A stretch of 64,000 nucleotides of DNA from the NCBI RefSeq assembly GCF_001613385.1, contig NZ_BDCG01000021.1, positions 220,008-284,007 of the forward strand, written 5' to 3'. The stretch comes from Nocardia flavorosea NBRC 108225. Its GTDB lineage: Bacteria; Actinomycetota; Actinomycetes; Mycobacteriales; Mycobacteriaceae. A program made the translations under genes and the position numbers. The notes under the pieces are model-generated. The model had not been told where the DNA came from. It was given only the letters and a program-made list of their open reading frames with translations, and did not search any database. Positions 61,429 to 64,000 of this stretch are shown in pieces. Positions within the stretch are counted from its first letter, which is position 1, and every line of letters starts with the position of its first letter.

Positions 61429-61860
61429 AAACGCCAGAACCCGAAATCCTCGATCGGCAACACCTCGAACCTTGTGAAGCCCGCTTCGAGCGCGTAGCCG
61501 CGTAAGGGCGCGGCCCGCATGACGGTGCCGGTCCCCGCGCTGGGCGGGCTCGACATCCCGTCGGGCAGGCAGACGAACAACCTGAAGCCGTACATCAGCC
61601 GTTCCAGATCGTCCCCGCCGGGCGCGAACTCCGGTGCGACTGCCTCGTCCATCACCACCACGGCCCCGCCGGGCCGCAGTGCCCGGCGCGCCGCCGCCAA
61701 TACCTCGACCGGCCGGGGCATATCGTGCACGCATTCGAACGCGAACGCGATATCGAACCCGCCCGGCGGCAGCTACGCCGCATCCCCGACCGTGAACTCC
61801 ACGCGGTCCGCCACTCCCGCCGCGGCCGCATTCGCCACCGCATTCCGTACCGGTGGCGCT
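61413..61860 (-). pseudogene. SAM-dependent methyltransferase, truncated and with an in-frame stop
   Basis: The 3' part reads GGFDIAFAFECVHDMPRPVE, VLAAARRALRPGGAVVVMDE and ends FGFWRFYLLG at 61413. Upstream in the same frame, after a TAG at 61773-61775, comes NAVANAAAAGVADRVEFTVGDAA, the normal preceding segment. Motif I (the glycine-rich SAM loop) and everything before it cannot be read beyond about 61860. So the gene has both a premature stop and a missing 5' half. Its end overlaps the membrane protein gene. Confidence 0.75.
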
Positions 61861-62076
61861 TCCCCATGCGGCCCGCGGGTGCAGGAGCGGACGCGGCAGT
61901 GGCTCGACCAGCACGGTCCCGGCCTGGGTAAACCACACCCGCACCTGGCCGGAAGCCGAACAGTGATCGCGGCGACCCTCGCGCCCGGACCCGGCCGGTG
62001 ACCCGGCAGACACGCCCGGGAGTGTGAAACGCCGTGTGACGAATGTTGCGATGCCATTATCCCGGCCCGGGGATGT

Positions 62077-62325
62077 ATCCTGCACAAGGATGCGTTCGCA
62101 TTCATAGACTATTGATCCGGATGAGCGGCGCGCTCCGGCGCGCGGCGGTGACCGAGAAGGAGGTGGTGTTGCAATGCGCAGCGAACCTCCCAGTCGAAGG
62201 CCGCGCGGCGCCGTCCTCCCGCGTTTCCGCTAGCGATCTCTGCCGGCGGAGCGGCCCGGTTCGGCGCCTCGCGGTGTGACTTCTATCGAATCACTCGCAA
62301 ATCAACGCTGTGCCGAGGACTTCTC
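62077..62325 (+). promoter_or_regulatory. Structured leader of mgtE
   Basis: The region upstream of mgtE contains small hairpins at 62077-62091 (ATCCT-GCACA-AGGAT) and 62128-62143 (GCGCGC-TCCG-GCGCGC), then a leader ORF at 62174-62233. GGCGCCG at 62207-62213, inside the ORF, is exactly complementary to CGGCGCC at 62262-62268, about 60 bases before mgtE. Ribosomes on the ORF would prevent that pairing, the basis of attenuation-type control. The conserved M-box (ykoK) sequence was looked for and not seen. Confidence 0.45.
62174..62233 (+). CDS. Candidate mgtE leader peptide (19 codons, Pro/Arg-rich)
   Basis: AAGGAGGTG at 62157-62165, a full match to the 16S rRNA 3' end, precedes ATG at 62174. 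The ORF encodes MRSEPPSRRPRGAVLPRFR and stops at TAG, 92 bases before mgtE. It has four Pro and six Arg with an EPP near the start. Enterobacterial MgtL, the 17-residue leader that controls the Mg2+ transporter gene mgtA, is also acidic-Pro at its start and Arg/Pro-rich after. A longer overlapping frame is less likely, having no comparable ribosome site. Translation is not proven. Confidence 0.55.
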   Translation: MRSEPPSRRPRGAVLPRFR

Positions 62326-63690
62326 ATGTCGCAGATCGAACTCATCGAAGCGCCGACGACGCTGTCGGAATCCCTCCAGAACGTGGTCGAAAGCCATCGC
62401 GTCGACGCCGCGCTGCACTGGCTGGACAATCATCCGCCGCATGTCATCGCCGACGAGCTCGCGCGCATGGACGCGGTCGAGGCCGGTGTGGCATTCCGCC
62501 TGCTCGACAAGGATCTGGCACTGGCGGTGTTCGAAGAACTCGAACCCGTCGATCAGCAGCAGATCCTGCAGGGGCTGCGTGACCAGACCTTCCGCGAACT
62601 CGTCGAGGGCATGGCCCCCGACGACCGTGCCCGCATGCTCCGCGAAGCCCCCGCCAAGGTGGCGAAGAAGGTGCTGGCCGGGCTGAGCCCCCGGGACCGC
62701 CGCATGACCGCCGCCCTGCTGGGCTACCCGGAGGGGTCGGTCGGGCGGTACATGTCGCCCGAAGTGGTGGCGATCCCGGGCACCCTGTCGGTCGCCGATG
62801 CGCTGCGGATCGTGCGGATCAAAGGCGAGAACGCCGAAACCGTGTACACCCTGCCCGTGGTCGATTCCGGCCGCCGCCTGCAGGGCATCGTCGAACTGCG
62901 GGAACTGGTGCTCACCGGCCCCGACACGATGGTTGCGGACCTGGTGGTCACCGAACCCGCGTTCGTCCGCGCCACCGATTCGGCGGAGAAGGCCGCACGC
63001 CTCATGCGCGAAACCAACGACATCAACCTGCCGGTCGTCGACAGCGAGGACCGGCTGGTGGGGTTGCTCACCATCGACGACGCCGTCGAGGTCATCGAAG
63101 CGGCCGACAGCGAGGACGTCGCCAAACAGGCCGGTTCGGCGCCGTGGGAGGGCCACTACATGGCGGCGGGCGTTTTCCAGCTCGCCCGCTACCGCGCGCT
63201 GTGGTTGATGCTGCTGCTGGTCGCCGCGACCCTCACCGTCAGCGTGACCGGTTTCTTCGAGACCACCCTGGAGCAGGCGGCCCAGCTGGCGCTGTTCATT
63301 CCGCTGCTGATCGGTGCCGGCGGTAACGCGGGCGCCCAGGCCGCCACCGCTTGTGTGCGCGCGGTGGCGGTGGGGGAGGTCCGCGGCGGTGACCTGTTCA
63401 AGGTGATCTGGCGTGAATGCCGGGTCGGGTTGGTGCTGGGCGGGATGCTGTCTGCTGTGGGCCTGGTGATCGGTGGACTGTTCGTAGGCCCGAAGGTCGC
63501 GGTGGTCGTCGCGGTTACGCTGGTCCTGATCTGCGCCTGGGCCGCCACCATCGGCGGCACCATGCCGCTGCTGGCCAAGCGGCTGCGTATCGACCCGGCG
63601 GTGGTTTCGGCCCCGATGGTCACCACCCTGGTGGACGCCACCGGGCTGATCATCTACTTCACCACGGCGAAATTGGTCCTGGGAATTTGA
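62326..63690 (+). CDS. mgtE: Magnesium transporter MgtE
   Basis: 454 residues, the standard MgtE length. The N-terminal superhelical domain (DAALHWLDNHPPHVIADELARMD to LAGLSPRDRRMTAALLGYPEGSVGRYMSPEVVAIP) senses cytoplasmic Mg2+. Two CBS domains span about 135-260, followed by a plug helix and five membrane helices with the ion-pathway signature IPLLIGAGGNAGAQAATACVRA. It is a dimeric Mg2+-gated channel in the inner membrane. GAGGA precedes the ATG at 62326. A Pro/Arg-rich leader ORF upstream suggests extra control. Confidence 0.96.
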   Translation: MSQIELIEAPTTLSESLQNVVESHRVDAALHWLDNHPPHVIADELARMDAVEAGVAFRLLDKDLALAVFEELEPVDQQQILQGLRDQTFRELVEGMAPDDRARMLREAPAKVAKKVLAGLSPRDRRMTAALLGYPEGSVGRYMSPEVVAIPGTLSVADALRIVRIKGENAETVYTLPVVDSGRRLQGIVELRELVLTGPDTMVADLVVTEPAFVRATDSAEKAARLMRETNDINLPVVDSEDRLVGLLTIDDAVEVIEAADSEDVAKQAGSAPWEGHYMAAGVFQLARYRALWLMLLLVAATLTVSVTGFFETTLEQAAQLALFIPLLIGAGGNAGAQAATACVRAVAVGEVRGGDLFKVIWRECRVGLVLGGMLSAVGLVIGGLFVGPKVAVVVAVTLVLICAWAATIGGTMPLLAKRLRIDPAVVSAPMVTTLVDATGLIIYFTTAKLVLGI

Positions 63691-63702
63691 TACGACGCCC
63701 GA

Positions 63703-63741
63703 CTATGCATTACGTAGGGTCCAACCCTATGTAATGCATAG
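63703..63741. repeat. 18-bp inverted repeat (AT-rich hairpin)
   Basis: CTATGCATTACGTAGGGT (63703-63720) pairs with ACCCTATGTAATGCATAG (63724-63741); 17 of 18 pairs are Watson-Crick and one is G-U, with a 3-base loop. It begins 13 bases after the mgtE stop and may terminate it, but it is AT-rich and its half recurs at the end of the window, so an operator or element end is possible. Confidence 0.75.
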
Positions 63742-63875
63742 TGGCCGGCGATCCGGGCACCGGGTGCGAGCAGCGCGTTATTGCCGCAGTGCCTGTGGTG
63801 ATTGCAGCTTCGATCACCTGAGACCCGTCGCTTATCCGCGCTGTGAGACGGTCGCCCAGGCCTCTCGGACGACTT

Positions 63876-63959
63876 TCAGTGCCGTGCCGGCGATGATGGT
63901 TTGCGCAGGGGTCGGCGCCACAGTGCGCTCGGAACCGATGTGGTGTGCGTCCTGGCCAT
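63876..63959 (-). CDS. Candidate small ORF, possibly frameshifted
   Basis: GGGAGG lies nine bases before an ATG at 63959 that opens 27 codons (start MARTHTTSVPSALW). An overlapping frame downstream (63832-63920) reads more like protein (APTPAQTIIAGTALKVVREA), so a longer small gene with one frame change is possible. No family is recognised. The repeat at 63984-63998 lies 25 bases upstream, where an operator would be. Confidence 0.25.
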   Translation of the reverse strand: MARTHTTSVPSALWRRPLRKPSSPARH

Positions 63960-63983
63960 ATCCACCTGCCTCCCTTTCCTCAG

Positions 63984-63998
63984 TGCACTACGTAGGCT
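63984..63998. repeat. Second copy of the TGCAnTACGTAGGnT motif
   Basis: TGCACTACGTAGGCT repeats the half-site TGCATTACGTAGGGT of the hairpin at 63703-63741 with two differences in the 15 bases (three variable positions considered). The window ends two bases later, so a matching second arm cannot be checked. Confidence 0.5.
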
Positions 63999-64000
63999 AA

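Noticed and set aside
62040..62325. M-box (ykoK) magnesium riboswitch upstream of mgtE
   Set aside because: The conserved M-box core sequences were not found; the small hairpins and a leader ORF explain the region better.
63734..64000. Plus-strand open frame after mgtE running to the window end
   Set aside because: It starts inside the inverted repeat, has no ribosome site, and its translation shows no protein-like pattern.
1..64000. tRNA, rRNA, CRISPR arrays and insertion sequences
   Set aside because: No T-loop/acceptor pairs, regular spacer-repeat units or transposase motifs were seen on reading both strands by eye; small RNAs cannot be excluded.

Overview
The window comes from a high-GC actinomycete. 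Strong G/C third-codon bias, many GTG starts, several P450s, F420-type and steroid/lipid redox genes and Mycobacteriales-type gene sets (nrdHIE, DUF574 methyltransferase, ECF42 sigma factor with its DGPF partner) point to Nocardia or a close relative. Genus is an inference; no rRNA, tRNA, CRISPR or intact transposon was seen.

Layout. 1-8.3 kb: 3' end of a GntR regulator, a P450 with a convergent AraC regulator, a small-molecule kinase, an HSL-type esterase, and a drug-type ABC exporter (ATPase plus permease) divergent from a TetR regulator with two matched operators. 8.3-16 kb: O-methyltransferase, dienelactone hydrolase, DUF574 methyltransferase, an amine-dehydrogenase-like reductase, and a run of damaged genes (DUF2252, DUF1851 and MFS-tail fragments, a frameshifted GGDEF protein). 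16-24 kb: NUDIX hydrolase, EamA exporter whose start codon overlaps that of a divergent MocR regulator, secreted protein, flavin monooxygenase, and a peroxiredoxin / tautomerase-YHS operon divergent from TetR. 23-31 kb: orphan antitoxin, kinase-like protein, an ExxR-less CYP157-like P450, acyl-CoA dehydrogenase behind a 20-bp palindrome, thioesterase plus TetR, SDR. 31-39 kb: secreted and anchored envelope proteins, PhoD phosphatase, cholesterol-oxidase-like GMC enzyme, MHS transporter plus hotdog thioesterase. 40-45.7 kb: COG0523 GTPase and a molybdenum cofactor cluster, moeA-moaCB-moaE on the minus strand and moaA-moaD on the plus strand. 45.7-50.3 kb: decayed ArsR/VOC pair, DGPF plus ECF42 sigma pair, DUF1801 pseudogene, NAD synthetase. 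50.3-55.3 kb: TetR / FMN reductase pair and the class Ib ribonucleotide reductase genes nrdH-nrdI-nrdE behind NrdR-type boxes, with no nrdF in the window. 55.3-64 kb: MarR / AhpD-like pair, vapBC, alpha/beta hydrolase, an NRPS thioesterase scrap, LLM oxidoreductase, MerR plus membrane protein, methyltransferase pseudogene, and mgtE behind a Pro/Arg-rich leader ORF.

The most promising undescribed element is the mgtE leader: a 19-codon Pro/Arg-rich ORF with a perfect AAGGAGGTG Shine-Dalgarno, followed by complementary segments and then the Mg2+ transporter. It parallels the enterobacterial mgtL leader but precedes an unrelated transporter class. Other items worth a look are the moaA leader ORF, the MoaC-MogA fusion with a linker of about 170 residues, the tautomerase-YHS fusion, and the unusual number of recently broken genes, some of which could be sequencing errors.
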